64,000 nucleotides of DNA from Sandarakinorhabdus sp. (GTDB lineage Bacteria; Pseudomonadota; Alphaproteobacteria; Sphingomonadales; Sphingomonadaceae): contig JAIMKW010000002.1 in assembly GCA_020692215.1 (NCBI GenBank), forward strand, positions 124,001 through 188,000, given 5' to 3'. Made by a program: the position numbers and the translations under genes. Under the pieces are notes generated by a model. That model worked only from the letters and a program-made list of their open reading frames with translations, searched no databases and had not been told where the DNA came from. Positions 1 through 9,108 of this stretch are shown in pieces; the stretch's first letter is position 1; each line of letters opens with the position of its first letter.

Positions 1-39
1 CTTGCACCCGGATTGGACCGCCTGAGTGGGAGATGAACT

Positions 40-2178
40 ATGAATCGCAGGATGGCTGGCGGCACTTCGGCCGCGCTTGTGCTCGCATTGGCGTTGTCGG
101 GGTGCCAGAAGGCGGAGACGGACTCGCCGGCAGTGGCGTTGACCGACAGCCTCGCCGCGGCAGGTTCGGCGGGCAAGGAATGGCTCAGCTATGGCGGCAC
201 CTACGACGAACAACGCCATTCCCGTCTGAAGGGCATCAACCAGGATAATGTCGATCAGCTCGGCGTTGCGTGGACCTATGCGCTGAAAACCGGGCGCGGC
301 GTCGAGACAACGCCGATCATCCACGATGGCGTGATGTATGCAACTTCGGCCTGGTCGGTCGTCCATGCGCTCGATGCGAAGACCGGCGCCGAGCTTTGGG
401 TCTATGATCCGGGTGTTGACCGGGCTGTTGGCGTGGATGCCTGCTGCGATGTGGTGAACCGGGGCGTCGCGCTGCACGAAGGGAAAATCTATGTCGGCGT
501 GATCGATGGCCGGCTGGAGGCACTGGACGCAAAGACCGGGAAGGTTATCTGGTCAAAGCAGACTGTTGACCGCTCCAAGCCTTACACGGTCACAGGTGCG
601 CCGCGGATCGTGAAGGGCAAGGTGCTGATCGGCAACGGCGGTGCCGAGCTTGGGGTTCGCGGCTATCTTTCAGCCTATGATGTGAACACGGGCGAGCTTG
701 TCTGGCGCTTCTTCACCGTCCCCAACCCGGAGCTTAAACCCGACGGTGCCGCATCGGACCCCATTCTTGCAAAACTGGGAAACAGCAGTTGGGGCAAGAC
801 AGGTCGCTGGACCAGTGATGGCGGCGGCGGAACCGTGTGGGATTCGATCGTCTATGATGAAGTGAACGACCAGGTCGTGTTCGGCGTCGGCAACGGTTCG
901 CCGTGGAACGCCATGCTGCGCGACCCGGAAAACAAGGGTGACAACCTGTTCCTGTCGTCGATCGTCGCAGTGGATGCCGATACCGGAGCCTATAAATGGC
1001 ACTTCCAGACCACACCCCGCGATAACTGGGACTATACGGCAACGCAGACCATCATCCTGGCCGAGCTTCCGCTGGGGCAGGGGGGTGCGCCCCGCCGTAT
1101 TGTGATGCAGGCGCCCAAGAACGGCTTCTTCTATGTGCTCGACGCAAAGACGGGCGCGTATATTTCCGCGAACAACTTCGTGCCGCAAACCTGGGCCACC
1201 GGTGTCGATGCAAACGGCCGTCCGATCGAAACGCCAGAGGCGCGGCCGGTGAATGCGTCCTACCTTCATTCGCCGGGGCCGCAGGGCGCGCACAACTGGC
1301 ATCCCATGGCCTTCAACCCTGATCTGGGCCTTGCCTATATTCCGGCGCAGGAATTGCCGCAGGGCTATCTGCCCAAGCCCAAGCCCGACCCGGCCACCAA
1401 GTGGAACACGGGCTTTGCCTTCGAGGACGGTATGCCGGTCGATCCGCTCGATCCCGCGACGCTGAAGGCGATGAAGGCCATGTACAAGGGCCGGCTGATC
1501 GCGTGGGACCCTGTGAAGCAGGAGGCGCGATGGACGGTCGAGCTGCCGACCCCCTCCAATGGCGGCGTACTGTCGACTGCGGCGGGCATCGTCTATCAAG
1601 GGACTGTAGGCGGAGACCTTGTCGGCTATGATGCTGCCACCGGCAAGAAACTATGGTCACGCAACATCAAGGGCGGGGTGATTGCGCCCCCCGTCACCTA
1701 TGAGATCGACGGAGAGCAGTATCTTGCCGTCGCGACAGGCTGGGGCGGTGCTTATGGCCTTGCCGCGGGCTTCCTGTTTGACAAGGCCGTGCCGCCATCT
1801 GTCGGCCGGGTCGTCGCCTTCAAGCTGGGGGCAAAGGGCGAAGTGCCTGACCCTGAGGTGACGCCGATAGACCGCACGCCGCAAACGGCGCGCTTCGGCG
1901 ACGCAAAGATGCTGCAGGCGGGCCTTGTTGCCTACAGCCGAAACTGCATGGTCTGCCATGGCCCGATGGCGATAAGCTCGGGCGTGCTGCCGGACCTGCG
2001 CTGGTCTCCAACGACGGCCGATGCCGACGCGTGGAAAGCTGTCGTGCTGGAAGGCCAGCGCGCTTCGGCCGGCATGGTCAGCTTTGCGAAGCAGATGACC
2101 CCGGCAGATGCGGAAGCCGTGCGGGCCTATGTGGTGCACCAGGCGCATGGGCCTGTTGCTGCAAAGCCGGCGGGTTAG
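40..2178 (+). CDS. PQQ-dependent quinohaemoprotein dehydrogenase (lipoprotein)
   Basis: 712 aa, the usual size of a type II quinohaemoprotein alcohol dehydrogenase. The N-terminus is a lipoprotein signal ending in LALSGC (Cys about residue 22), so the protein should be anchored in the periplasm. A beta-propeller PQQ domain follows (about 45-600), with repeated W-containing blade motifs and an adjacent Cys-Cys pair in DACCDVVNRG, the disulfide that packs on PQQ in this family. The C-terminal domain (about 625-700) carries a CMVCHG haem c site, and a Met in the KQM segment is a candidate sixth ligand. The reaction is oxidation of an alcohol or polyol with electrons passed to haem c; the substrate cannot be told. 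A GGGAG stretch precedes the ATG. No PQQ synthesis genes are nearby. Confidence 0.93.
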   Translation: MNRRMAGGTSAALVLALALSGCQKAETDSPAVALTDSLAAAGSAGKEWLSYGGTYDEQRHSRLKGINQDNVDQLGVAWTYALKTGRGVETTPIIHDGVMYATSAWSVVHALDAKTGAELWVYDPGVDRAVGVDACCDVVNRGVALHEGKIYVGVIDGRLEALDAKTGKVIWSKQTVDRSKPYTVTGAPRIVKGKVLIGNGGAELGVRGYLSAYDVNTGELVWRFFTVPNPELKPDGAASDPILAKLGNSSWGKTGRWTSDGGGGTVWDSIVYDEVNDQVVFGVGNGSPWNAMLRDPENKGDNLFLSSIVAVDADTGAYKWHFQTTPRDNWDYTATQTIILAELPLGQGGAPRRIVMQAPKNGFFYVLDAKTGAYISANNFVPQTWATGVDANGRPIETPEARPVNASYLHSPGPQGAHNWHPMAFNPDLGLAYIPAQELPQGYLPKPKPDPATKWNTGFAFEDGMPVDPLDPATLKAMKAMYKGRLIAWDPVKQEARWTVELPTPSNGGVLSTAAGIVYQGTVGGDLVGYDAATGKKLWSRNIKGGVIAPPVTYEIDGEQYLAVATGWGGAYGLAAGFLFDKAVPPSVGRVVAFKLGAKGEVPDPEVTPIDRTPQTARFGDAKMLQAGLVAYSRNCMVCHGPMAISSGVLPDLRWSPTTADADAWKAVVLEGQRASAGMVSFAKQMTPADAEAVRAYVVHQAHGPVAAKPAG

Positions 2179-2222
2179 CTGGCCGGCGGTCAAGCACATG
2201 CGGTTGGTTCAGCAGGCCCGCT

Positions 2223-3788
2223 TCAGGGCATAGGCAAGAAAGTGCCGCGAAGATGATCGGCGCGTGCACCGCTCAAGCGCCAATAGTCTGCGAGTCCCAT
2301 GCGCTCACAGAGCACAGGAAATCGTGGATCGGCGCGGAACGCTGACAGAGGCGGTAGAAAGAACGCAGTGTTCGATTGACGGTATCTGTAAGCCAGCGTT
2401 TCCACATCGCCTGGCCGGACGGCTCTGGCCGAACGGTATGTGGCCGATGCAAGCTCAAAGGCTGAATCGAGCCGGTTGAGGGCCGCAAGTCCCAGAAACG
2501 AGCCGGTTAGCGGAGGACCGGAAAATTTTCCCAGGCTGATCAACTGTCTTTCGGCAGTCTCGGCATCACTCCGTTCGCCCGTTTGTACAGCTCTCACGGT
2601 GCTGCGAAAGCTCGTGAGAATACGCGATGGCTGTTTGTTTTTCTGCTGGATTTCGGCAAACAGTCCATCCGCACCTTCAGTGTCGCCAGAAAACAAGAGC
2701 AGCCAGGGCAGGACGAACGCGATACCAGGCACGCTAGATTTTTGCGTCCAGCCCAAGCGGGCGAGCGCCAGCGCCCTGTCCTGTGCTCCGGTGGCCCAAG
2801 TCAGATGAATTCGAAGGGCTCTTCCTGCGACGCAATCCGGATGTAGTCCGGCAAGCTGCTCCGCTGTTGCGAGAGCTGCAGAACTGCGGCCGACTGCTTG
2901 CAGAATTCGTGCCTTTCCGGCCAATGCGAAAGCGCTTTCGGGTGCAATTTGCAGCACATTGTCAATTCTTTGTTCTGCTTCCAGCCAGTTGCCATGGATC
3001 GGGTCCAGCAGGGCGAGAGCTGCATGCGCATTTCCCTGCAACCGATCCAGTGCCAACGCAGTATCAGCCGCATCCTTGCAGTTGTTCTGTGCAGCCAGGA
3101 TGTTGGCACCATGTGCATTGCTTGCAGACCTCTGCCACGTAACGGCAAGCAGGCCCCATGCCTCGGAATTGTCCTCGTCAAGAGAAATAGCGCGCTCCAG
3201 CATACCACGGGCATGGCTGTCATGGCCGAATGCCATAGCTCTGAGCTCTGTCTGCGCGGCCTGGACGAGACTGTCCCTTTCCTGACGTTGTTTCGCCGAG
3301 CGCATATAGGCAAACACCCCGATGCCGGATGTAGACGCCAGCACACCCGCCAGAATCGTCCGTCGGTCCAGTGCTCCTTCGCGCCTGCGCTCGGCCGGCT
3401 GCGGGGCTGGGGCAGGGGGTTCGCTGGGCCTCTCGGATGCTTTGAAGGGCAACTGATAGCCAATTTTTGGAATGGTCTGGATGGAAACGCAGACGCTGCC
3501 TGCCTCTCGCAACGCTCGTCTTGCGCCTGCTACCGCACGATTGAGCGAATCCTCGCCTACCAGAATTGGGCCCCAGCACATTTCCAGCAGGCGATCTCTT
3601 GTCACGACCCTGCCGTCAGCATCTGCAAGCGCGAGCAAGACCTGCATCACCCGGGGTTCGACCATCACGCTGGCAGACGGCCCAGATACCCGGCGCTCCG
3701 GCGGCAGGAGACATATGTCGCCCACAGACAGAGCATCCCGTTTCCCCGGATCGATCAAATTACCGTCTGCTTCGTCCGCAGTCAGCAT
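2223..3788 (-). CDS. ToxR/CadC-like transmembrane regulator with TPR-type C-terminus
   Basis: 521 aa. Residues about 20-115 form an OmpR-type winged-helix DNA-binding domain, with EPRVMQVLLAL, RLLEMCW and the terminal IGYQL hairpin. A Pro-rich linker follows (about 118-135), then one hydrophobic segment (about 143-162, TILAGVLASTSGIGVFAYM), which gives the cytoplasm-membrane-periplasm plan of CadC/ToxR proteins. The remainder is Ala/Leu-rich helical repeats that look like TPRs, for example the stretch around EDNSEAWGLLAVTW. GGAG lies 5 nt before the ATG. The gene is divergent from the PEPxxWA-CTERM gene at 3920, with 131 bp between them, so control of that gene is a reasonable inference. The signal sensed is unknown. 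Confidence 0.85.
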   Translation of the reverse strand: MLTADEADGNLIDPGKRDALSVGDICLLPPERRVSGPSASVMVEPRVMQVLLALADADGRVVTRDRLLEMCWGPILVGEDSLNRAVAGARRALREAGSVCVSIQTIPKIGYQLPFKASERPSEPPAPAPQPAERRREGALDRRTILAGVLASTSGIGVFAYMRSAKQRQERDSLVQAAQTELRAMAFGHDSHARGMLERAISLDEDNSEAWGLLAVTWQRSASNAHGANILAAQNNCKDAADTALALDRLQGNAHAALALLDPIHGNWLEAEQRIDNVLQIAPESAFALAGKARILQAVGRSSAALATAEQLAGLHPDCVAGRALRIHLTWATGAQDRALALARLGWTQKSSVPGIAFVLPWLLLFSGDTEGADGLFAEIQQKNKQPSRILTSFRSTVRAVQTGERSDAETAERQLISLGKFSGPPLTGSFLGLAALNRLDSAFELASATYRSARAVRPGDVETLAYRYRQSNTAFFLPPLSAFRADPRFPVLCERMGLADYWRLSGARADHLRGTFLPMP

Positions 3789-3856
3789 TGCTGCTCCGCA
3801 CCCCAGTTCGTCAGGAGAATATCAGAAAATCATCGGTTGATCATCATGGCAATGTT

Positions 3857-3874
3857 GATTGCAGAAACGCAATC
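3857..3874 (+). promoter_or_regulatory. Short stem-loop upstream of a PEPxxWA-CTERM gene
   Basis: GATTGC, six bases, then GCAATC: a perfect 6-bp stem 45 nt before the ATG at 3920, inside the 131-bp region between the CadC-like regulator and the PEPxxWA-CTERM gene. It could be an operator half-site pair or a leader hairpin. The arms are short, so chance is possible. Confidence 0.3.
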
Positions 3875-3919
3875 TTTCCCGTGGATTCGACCAATGTCGA
3901 ACCGCAACAGGAGGAATCA

Positions 3920-4543
3920 ATGGCCAGAGCAAATGGAAGGTCCGCAATTCCAAGGCTAATCTTGGGGGCAGTTTTGCTGGCGGGCAGCGGGGTTGCATCG
4001 TCAGCCGTTGCAGGAACCGTCGAGATTTCGGGCACACGAACGAATGTCACGCCCGGTGGTGGGCCAGGGCGTTGCGAACCGGCAATTACGGTCGGGTTTG
4101 CGCCTGGCGCTTTTGTTGCTGAAGGCCTCACGAATCTTGGGGCGTTCAGCTATACAGCAAGCCACTGCATCGCGGCCCCTCCACCTGGTCCCTATTATGA
4201 TGGCCAGTTCAAATGGATGTTCGACAACGGAACGCTCTCTGGAACCTACATGGGCGAACTGCTGGATTCGGGTGTGATGGGTCTGTTCAATATCACGGAG
4301 TCTATCCTGTTTACCGGGGGCACCGGTCGATATGCAGGCGCCAGCGGGTCTGCTTTCGGCACTGGCACCGTCCAGTTCGGGCTGTACGAGGGATCACCCG
4401 CCAGCTTCGGCAATTTCACTTTTGAGGGGACCGTCACAGCCCCCGGCATTCCCGAGCCGGCAAGCTGGGCCATGCTGATCGTGGGCTTTGGGCTTGTAGG
4501 AGGAATTGTTCGACGCAACAGGAGTGTGTTGGCAACTGCATAG
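3920..4543 (+). CDS. PEPxxWA-CTERM secreted protein
   Basis: 207 aa. The start is the ATG preceded by AGGAGGAATCA, a strong ribosome site; the frame is open further upstream but without a good start. A signal peptide covers about residues 1-30 (basic N-terminus, hydrophobic stretch, cleavage near AVAG). The mature part is Gly/Thr/Phe-rich, has a single Cys pair (CEP, HCIAAP) and no recognised catalytic motif. The C-terminus is a sorting tripartite signal: PEPASWAML, a hydrophobic helix (IVGFGLVGGIV), then RRNRS. Such signals are processed by an exosortase, which is not in this window. The gene is divergent from the CadC-like regulator. The role is unknown beyond an exported or surface location. 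Confidence 0.85.
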   Translation: MARANGRSAIPRLILGAVLLAGSGVASSAVAGTVEISGTRTNVTPGGGPGRCEPAITVGFAPGAFVAEGLTNLGAFSYTASHCIAAPPPGPYYDGQFKWMFDNGTLSGTYMGELLDSGVMGLFNITESILFTGGTGRYAGASGSAFGTGTVQFGLYEGSPASFGNFTFEGTVTAPGIPEPASWAMLIVGFGLVGGIVRRNRSVLATA

Positions 4544-4622
4544 TTGCTGCCATCAGGTAGGAAGTCCGCCTTCAGGGGTGGGCTTCCCCCCGTCCGGTGT
4601 CAGACCGCGGCCGTGCTCATGC

Positions 4623-5063
4623 CTACGGCTGGTAGTTTTCCAGCAGCTGGCCCAGATCTTCAGGGCTGTGCTTGCTGTAATCCGCTGCGATTTCGCCCAG
4701 CAGGCCGGTGCGAACTGCGTCAGGCATGGTCTTGCGGATATGGCCAAGGCTGCGGGGATCGGCGGCGAGCAGCAGTGTTTCGCCTGCTTTGACAAGCTCT
4801 GCCACCTTATTTGCGACATCGGCCGTGAATCTGGCTTCGGCCATGTCGTGCATGTCTGGCCCCTCAAAGGAACTGCGACGCGCTCCGACGCTCTGGAAGC
4901 TGCGGCCCGGGGGGGATTTTCCCAGCTCGGCCGATGATGGCAACACCAACTCCATCGCCTCTTCGCGGCGCAACCTGAGCGAAGTGGCCGTGCCTTCATT
5001 GCGATAGAGAATGAAGCGGGCACCGTCTGTCACGGCGACAAGGCTGTTGGTGGCGATCAGCAC
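4623..5063 (-). CDS. Host-attachment-type protein (baeRF family)
   Basis: 146 aa from a GTG start. The GTG at 5063 is chosen because AAGGAG lies 6 nt before it and because the conserved family start (LIATNSLVAVTDGARFILY) begins there; in-frame upstream codons have no such site. The sequence matches proteins annotated as host attachment protein (AtsE-like), which belong to the archaeo-eukaryotic release-factor-like fold group: an early strand with DGARFILYRNEG, a middle GRSFQS region, and a C-terminal ADPRSLGHIRKTMP block. Biochemical function is not established; roles in surface attachment or stress-time translation rescue have been suggested for relatives. It stands alone, between a PEPxxWA-CTERM gene and the IS66 element. 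Confidence 0.78.
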   Translation of the reverse strand: MLIATNSLVAVTDGARFILYRNEGTATSLRLRREEAMELVLPSSAELGKSPPGRSFQSVGARRSSFEGPDMHDMAEARFTADVANKVAELVKAGETLLLAADPRSLGHIRKTMPDAVRTGLLGEIAADYSKHSPEDLGQLLENYQP

Positions 5064-5227
5064 GATGGTCTCCTTCGCAACGCAGTCTCTTTGGGCAAGA
5101 GGCGGTTGATGCCTAAGATAGCTGCCGTGTGCGGTCCTGTTCGTATTCATCCGCCGAGTGCCGCCTTGTCGGCCAGGTGAAGGCCCGCTCTTAAGAGCGC
5201 TCGTATGAGCGCACATAGGAGCGGACG

Positions 5228-5593
5228 ATGGGCCAGATCACGGTGTTTTCAGGGCCTGAGCGCCGGCGGCGCTGGAACGACGAACAGCGTCTGCAGATTT
5301 TGAACGAGGCTTTCGCGCCAGGGGCTTGTCCCACCGACGTGGCGCGGCGGCACGAGATCTCGACGGGGCAGCTTTACACTTGGCGCAGCAAGCTCCTGGT
5401 GGATGCGCCGCCTGCACCCGAAGACGAGCATAGCCCTGGTTTCGTCGAGGCCGTGGTGATCAATGGCAGGAACAGTCCGCTGTCAGGCTCGAGCGCTGCC
5501 CTCGTCATCGATCTGCCGCGCGGCCGTCGCATCACCATCTTTCCATCGGCATCGCCGGCGCTGGCGGCAGCGGCGCAGAAGGCGCTGCGGTGA
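5228..5593 (+). CDS. tnpA: IS66 accessory protein TnpA (transposase-like helix-turn-helix)
   Basis: 121 aa. The N-terminal half has the RRWNDEQRLQIL and DVARRHEISTGQLYTWR pattern of an IS3/IS66-type helix-turn-helix; the C-terminal half has the LPRGRRITIF segment typical of IS66 TnpA. AGGAGCGGACG precedes the ATG. The end overlaps the GTG start of tnpB by 4 nt (GTGA), which implies translational coupling. It is required for transposition in this family but is not the DDE enzyme. Intact. Confidence 0.93.
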   Translation: MGQITVFSGPERRRRWNDEQRLQILNEAFAPGACPTDVARRHEISTGQLYTWRSKLLVDAPPAPEDEHSPGFVEAVVINGRNSPLSGSSAALVIDLPRGRRITIFPSASPALAAAAQKALR

Positions 5594-5931
5594 TCCCACC
5601 GGGTGCGCGGGTGTGGATCGCGATGGGCCACACCGATATGCGCAAGGGGATGCAGGGCCTGGCGCTGATTGTGCAGCAGGCACTGCGGCGCGATCCCTTC
5701 GCCGGCGATCTGTACGTCTTTCGCGGCCGCGCCGGATCACTGGTGAAGATCGTCTGGCACGACGGGATCGGGATGTCGCTCTATGCCAAGAGGCTCGAGA
5801 AGGGCCGGTTCATCTGGCCGTCGGCGACCGACGGGATCGTGTCGCTGACCGCATCGCAACTGGCGTGTCTGCTCGAGGGCATCGACTGGCGTAATCCACA
5901 ACATAGCTGGCGTCCGCAGAGCGCCGGATAA
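5590..5931 (+). CDS. tnpB: IS66 accessory protein TnpB
   Basis: 113 aa, GTG start overlapping the tnpA stop. It has the complete family pattern: VWIAMGHTDMRKGMQGLAL near the N-terminus, DLYVFRGRAGSLVKIVWHDG in the middle, LYAKRLEKGRFIWP and the terminal LACLLEGIDW. This is the IS66 Orf2-like protein, whose biochemical role is unclear but which transposition needs. It is unrelated to the IS200/IS605 TnpB nuclease. Intact. Confidence 0.95.
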   Translation: MIPPGARVWIAMGHTDMRKGMQGLALIVQQALRRDPFAGDLYVFRGRAGSLVKIVWHDGIGMSLYAKRLEKGRFIWPSATDGIVSLTASQLACLLEGIDWRNPQHSWRPQSAG

Positions 5932-5955
5932 GCTGTCCGGCTCCGCATTTTTGCC

Positions 5956-7635
5956 TTGCAGGAAGGCGTGTCGGATGATTCATTCGGCTTCGTGGTCACT
6001 GCCATTTCCGCCCTGCCGAACGATATGGAAGCGCTGCTGGCGTTCACTGCAGCGGCCGTTTTGCGAGCCGACGAAGCCGAAGCGAAGCTCGCCAACGCCA
6101 ACGCCCGGGAGAGTGCCAACGCGGCGCTGATCGCGCATCTGAAGCTCCAGATCGCCAAACTGAAGCGCGAGCAATACGGCGCCAGTGCCGAACGCACCCG
6201 CCGCCTGCTCGACCAGATGGAGTTGCAATTCGAGGAGCTCGAAGCCGACGCCAGCGAAGACGCTCTCGTCGCCGAGGCCGCCGCCGAGAAGACCGCTAGC
6301 GTCCGCAGCTTCGAGCGCAAGCCGCCGGTGAAGAAGCCCTTTCCCGAGCACCTGCCACGCGAACGCGTCGTCGTGCCGTCGCCCTGCTCGTGCCCTGCCT
6401 GCGGCAGCGATCGCCTCTCGAAGCTGGGTGAGGACGTCATCAGCACGCTGGAGGTGATACCCCGCCAGTGGAAGGTGATCGAGACCGTCCGCGAGAAGTT
6501 CTCGTGCCGGGATTGCGAGAAGATCACGCAGCCGGCAGCGCCGTTCCACGTCGTGCCGCGCGGGTGGGCCGGCCCCAGCTTCCTCGCCATGCTGCTGTTC
6601 GAGAAGTACGGCCAGCACCAGCCCCTCAATCGCCAGGCTGGCCGGTTCGCCCGCGAAGGCGTGCCGCTTAGTATATCGACGCTGGCGGATCAGGTCGGCG
6701 CCGCCACATTGGCGCTGATGCCGATCTACCGGCTGATCGAGGCCCACGTCCTCGGTGCAGAACGCCTGCATGGCGACGACACCACCATGCCGGTGATGGC
6801 CAAGAGTAAGACCGATACCGCCCGATTATGGGTATATGTGCGCGATGACCGACCGTTCGCCGGGGCCGATCTGCCGGCGGTGCTGTTCCACTATTCGCGG
6901 GACCGGCGCGGTGAACATCCGCGCGCGCATCTCGCCACTTGGTCGGGGATCCTGCAGGCCGATGCCTATGGCGGCTACAACGAGCTTTACGCAGCCTGGC
7001 GGCAACCCGGCCCCGTGCTCGAAGCCGGCTGTTTCGCGCACGCCCGCCGCAAGTTCTTCGAGCTCGCCGATGTCGAGGGTGCCGCCCGCAAGAAGAGCCG
7101 CGGCGAACGCACCGGCACCATCTACCCGATCGCGCTGGAAGCCGTGCAGAAGCTCGACGCCATCTTCGAGATCGAGCGCGGCATCAACGGCCGCAGCCCG
7201 GCAGAGCGCCTCGACACCCGCCGCGAACACAGCGCGCCGTTGATGGACGACCTGCACAACTGGCTCCAGACCCAACTCGCCAAGCTGTCGCGCAACCATG
7301 ATCTGGCCAAGGCGATCAACTACATGCTGCGCCGCTGGCCGGCGTTCACGCTGTTCCTCGATGACGGCCGGGTTTGTCTCAGCAACAACGCTGCCGAGCG
7401 CGCCCTACGCTGCGTGCCACTTGGCCGCAAAGCCTGGCTGTTCTGCGGCTCCGACCGTGGTGGTGACCGCGCCGCCTTCCTCTACACGCTGATCCAGACT
7501 GCCAGGCTCAACGACGTCGACCCGCAAGCCTGGCTCGCCGACGTGCTCGCCCGCATCGCCGAGCGTCCGGCAAGCCGGCTCGAGGAACTGCTACCGTGGC
7601 ATTGGCAGCCAAGGCAGGCTGCGCTCGCCGCCTGA
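5956..7635 (+). CDS. tnpC: IS66 transposase TnpC (DDE)
   Basis: 559 aa if read from the TTG at 5956; an internal ATG at 6025 (MEALLAF) is an alternative start. Order of parts: an Ala/Glu-rich leucine-zipper-like helix (about 30-90), a zinc-finger-like block with CSCPACG and CRDCEK (about 138-180), then the DDE domain with GDDTTMPV (first Asp), DAYGGYNEL (second Asp) and the ERALRC segment carrying the Glu near LGRKAWLFCGSDRGGDRAAF. The C-terminal IS66 tail ends in LLPWHW. Uninterrupted, so the element may be active. Confidence 0.95.
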   Translation: MQEGVSDDSFGFVVTAISALPNDMEALLAFTAAAVLRADEAEAKLANANARESANAALIAHLKLQIAKLKREQYGASAERTRRLLDQMELQFEELEADASEDALVAEAAAEKTASVRSFERKPPVKKPFPEHLPRERVVVPSPCSCPACGSDRLSKLGEDVISTLEVIPRQWKVIETVREKFSCRDCEKITQPAAPFHVVPRGWAGPSFLAMLLFEKYGQHQPLNRQAGRFAREGVPLSISTLADQVGAATLALMPIYRLIEAHVLGAERLHGDDTTMPVMAKSKTDTARLWVYVRDDRPFAGADLPAVLFHYSRDRRGEHPRAHLATWSGILQADAYGGYNELYAAWRQPGPVLEAGCFAHARRKFFELADVEGAARKKSRGERTGTIYPIALEAVQKLDAIFEIERGINGRSPAERLDTRREHSAPLMDDLHNWLQTQLAKLSRNHDLAKAINYMLRRWPAFTLFLDDGRVCLSNNAAERALRCVPLGRKAWLFCGSDRGGDRAAFLYTLIQTARLNDVDPQAWLADVLARIAERPASRLEELLPWHWQPRQAALAA

Positions 7636-7936
7636 TCAGCGGATGACCGGTCCCAACGTTGCACGGTCGTAATCGGCACGAAGCGAACTTTCCGGATGTG
7701 AACCAGCAGCCAGTGTGACGGCGCCGCGACTTGCTCGATAACTTGCTCGGATATAGCATGGATGTTAAGCTAACAGGAGGTTCGGCGCGTGCTAAATTTT
7801 AAGCCCTCGGGTAAGGGCGTCGCCTTGTTGGTAGCGGGACTAGTCGTTGGAGCAGCTTTTGCTTTCTGGTCAACTTGAGGTGGTCCCGCCTGTTTGGACA
7901 GTTTGGCGGCGAAGTTAAGCTAATCCCGGGTTTCGA

Positions 7937-8827
7937 TCATGCCGCCAGTTGGAGAGTTTCCGCTGGCGGGGCGAGCCCCGCCAGCGGTCGCATTTCGTTT
8001 GCCCCATAAGCCTCATCCGGGGTCTGGCCTGCAAGTCCCGAGTGCGGCCGGTCGGCGTTGTAATAGCCGATCCAGCGCGTGAGCCCGGCCCGCAGCTCCG
8101 AGCCGGTCTCGAACGCATGGAGATAGACGCATTCGTACTTCATCGAGCGCCACAGGCGTTCGATGAAGACGTTATCCATCCAGCGCCCACGGCCGTCCAT
8201 GCTGATCCGGATCTCGGCGTCCTTCAGCACTGCGGTGAAGTCGAAGCTGGTGAACTGGCTGCCTTGGTCCGTGTTGAAGATCTCGGGGCTGCCGAAGCGC
8301 GCTAGCGCTTCCTCCAGCGCCATGACGCAAAACCCGACGTCCTTCGTGTTCGACAGCCGCCAGGCCAGTACTTTCCGGGTTGCCCAGTCCATGACCGCCA
8401 CTAGGTACAGGAAGCCACGTCGCATCGGGATGTAGGTGATGTCGGCGCACCAGACTTGGTTTGGCCGCTCGACCACCAGATGCCGCAGCAGATACGGATA
8501 AATCCGGTGCTGCGGGTGCGGATCGCTCGTCCGTGGCCGCTGGTAGATCGGCGACAGCCCCATCTTGGTCATCAACCGCCGCACTCGCCGGCGGCCGATG
8601 TTGACGCCCTGGCGCCGCAGATGGCGGACCATCTGCCGGCTGCCATACCAGGGCATGTCGAGGAACGCCGCGTCGATCACCCGCATCAGCGCCAGCGTCT
8701 CATCGGACTCCGGCTGCGGCGCATAGTAGAACGACGACCGGCTGATCGACAGCAGGCGACATTGCGCCGAGATCGACAGATCGGCGTGCACCGCCTCGAT
8801 CATCCCGCGCCTTCGATCCACGCTCAT
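7937..8827 (-). CDS. IS3-family transposase OrfB (DDE integrase core)
   Basis: 296 aa from the ATG that overlaps the orfA stop (ATGA). An N-terminal HTH_21-type region (QCRLLSISRSSFYY) is followed by the rve integrase core with the catalytic triad visible as CADITYI (D), NTDQGSQF (D) and NVFIERLWRS (E, with the usual K/R downstream). The frame is open about 150 nt upstream of the ATG, overlapping orfA, as expected for an OrfAB fusion made by -1 frameshifting. Intact. Confidence 0.95.
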   Translation of the reverse strand: MSVDRRRGMIEAVHADLSISAQCRLLSISRSSFYYAPQPESDETLALMRVIDAAFLDMPWYGSRQMVRHLRRQGVNIGRRRVRRLMTKMGLSPIYQRPRTSDPHPQHRIYPYLLRHLVVERPNQVWCADITYIPMRRGFLYLVAVMDWATRKVLAWRLSNTKDVGFCVMALEEALARFGSPEIFNTDQGSQFTSFDFTAVLKDAEIRISMDGRGRWMDNVFIERLWRSMKYECVYLHAFETGSELRAGLTRWIGYYNADRPHSGLAGQTPDEAYGANEMRPLAGLAPPAETLQLAA

Positions 8828-9108
8828 CGACCGAAGGCTTTGGCTAAAAAATCCCTTTCCACGACCAACTGCCCGATCTTGGAATGCAGCTTGTCGATCT
8901 CCGCCTCGCCGCTCGCCCGCGCCACCTCCGAGGCGCCCGCAAAGGTCGAAGCCATCCCGTCGATCGCATGCCGCTTCCATGCCGCGATCATCGTGTGGTG
9001 GATGCCGTGCTTGGCGCCCAGCTCCGCCAGCGTCAGGTCACCGCGGATCGCCTCCAGCGCAACCTTGGCCTTGAAATCCGCGCTGTAGCGCTTTCTCGTC
9101 GTCTTCAT
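8824..9108 (-). CDS. IS3-family OrfA (helix-turn-helix)
   Basis: 94 aa. It has the IS3 OrfA pattern: KRYSADFKAKVALEAIRGD, then the helix-turn-helix LTLAELGAKHGIHHTMIAAW, then a leucine-zipper-like helix ending VVERDFLAKAF. It binds the IS ends. The codons for D-F-L near its end contain TTTTTTA on the coding strand (8845-8851 on the plus strand), a -1 slippery heptamer that would join it to OrfB. Confidence 0.95.
   Translation of the reverse strand: MKTTRKRYSADFKAKVALEAIRGDLTLAELGAKHGIHHTMIAAWKRHAIDGMASTFAGASEVARASGEAEIDKLHSKIGQLVVERDFLAKAFGR
8845..8851 (-). promoter_or_regulatory. Programmed -1 frameshift heptamer in the IS3 element
   Basis: TTTTTTA on the minus strand, read GAT TTT TTA in orfA. 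The orfB frame is -1 relative to orfA, so slippage here would make the OrfAB transposase. Heptamers of this kind are the standard control point in IS3 elements. Confidence 0.7.

Larger units (their letters stand above)
5228..7635 (+). mobile_element. IS66-family insertion sequence (coding core)
   Basis: Three co-directional, complete and tightly packed genes, tnpA-tnpB-tnpC, define an IS66-type element. The coordinates cover the coding core only. I could not identify the terminal inverted repeats or an 8-bp target duplication by eye in 5064-5227 or 7636-7758, so the true ends lie somewhere in those flanks. The right end must fall before the start of the interrupted small gene at 7759. Confidence 0.9.

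Noticed and set aside
2898..3959. 353-codon open frame opposite the CadC-like regulator
   Set aside because: Cys/Ser-rich shadow frame; the minus-strand gene has domains and a ribosome site.
5100..7758. Possible IS66 terminal repeats (GCCGT...CATCCG patterns in both flanks)
   Set aside because: Only about 17 of 30 positions match and no 8-bp target duplication flanks them.
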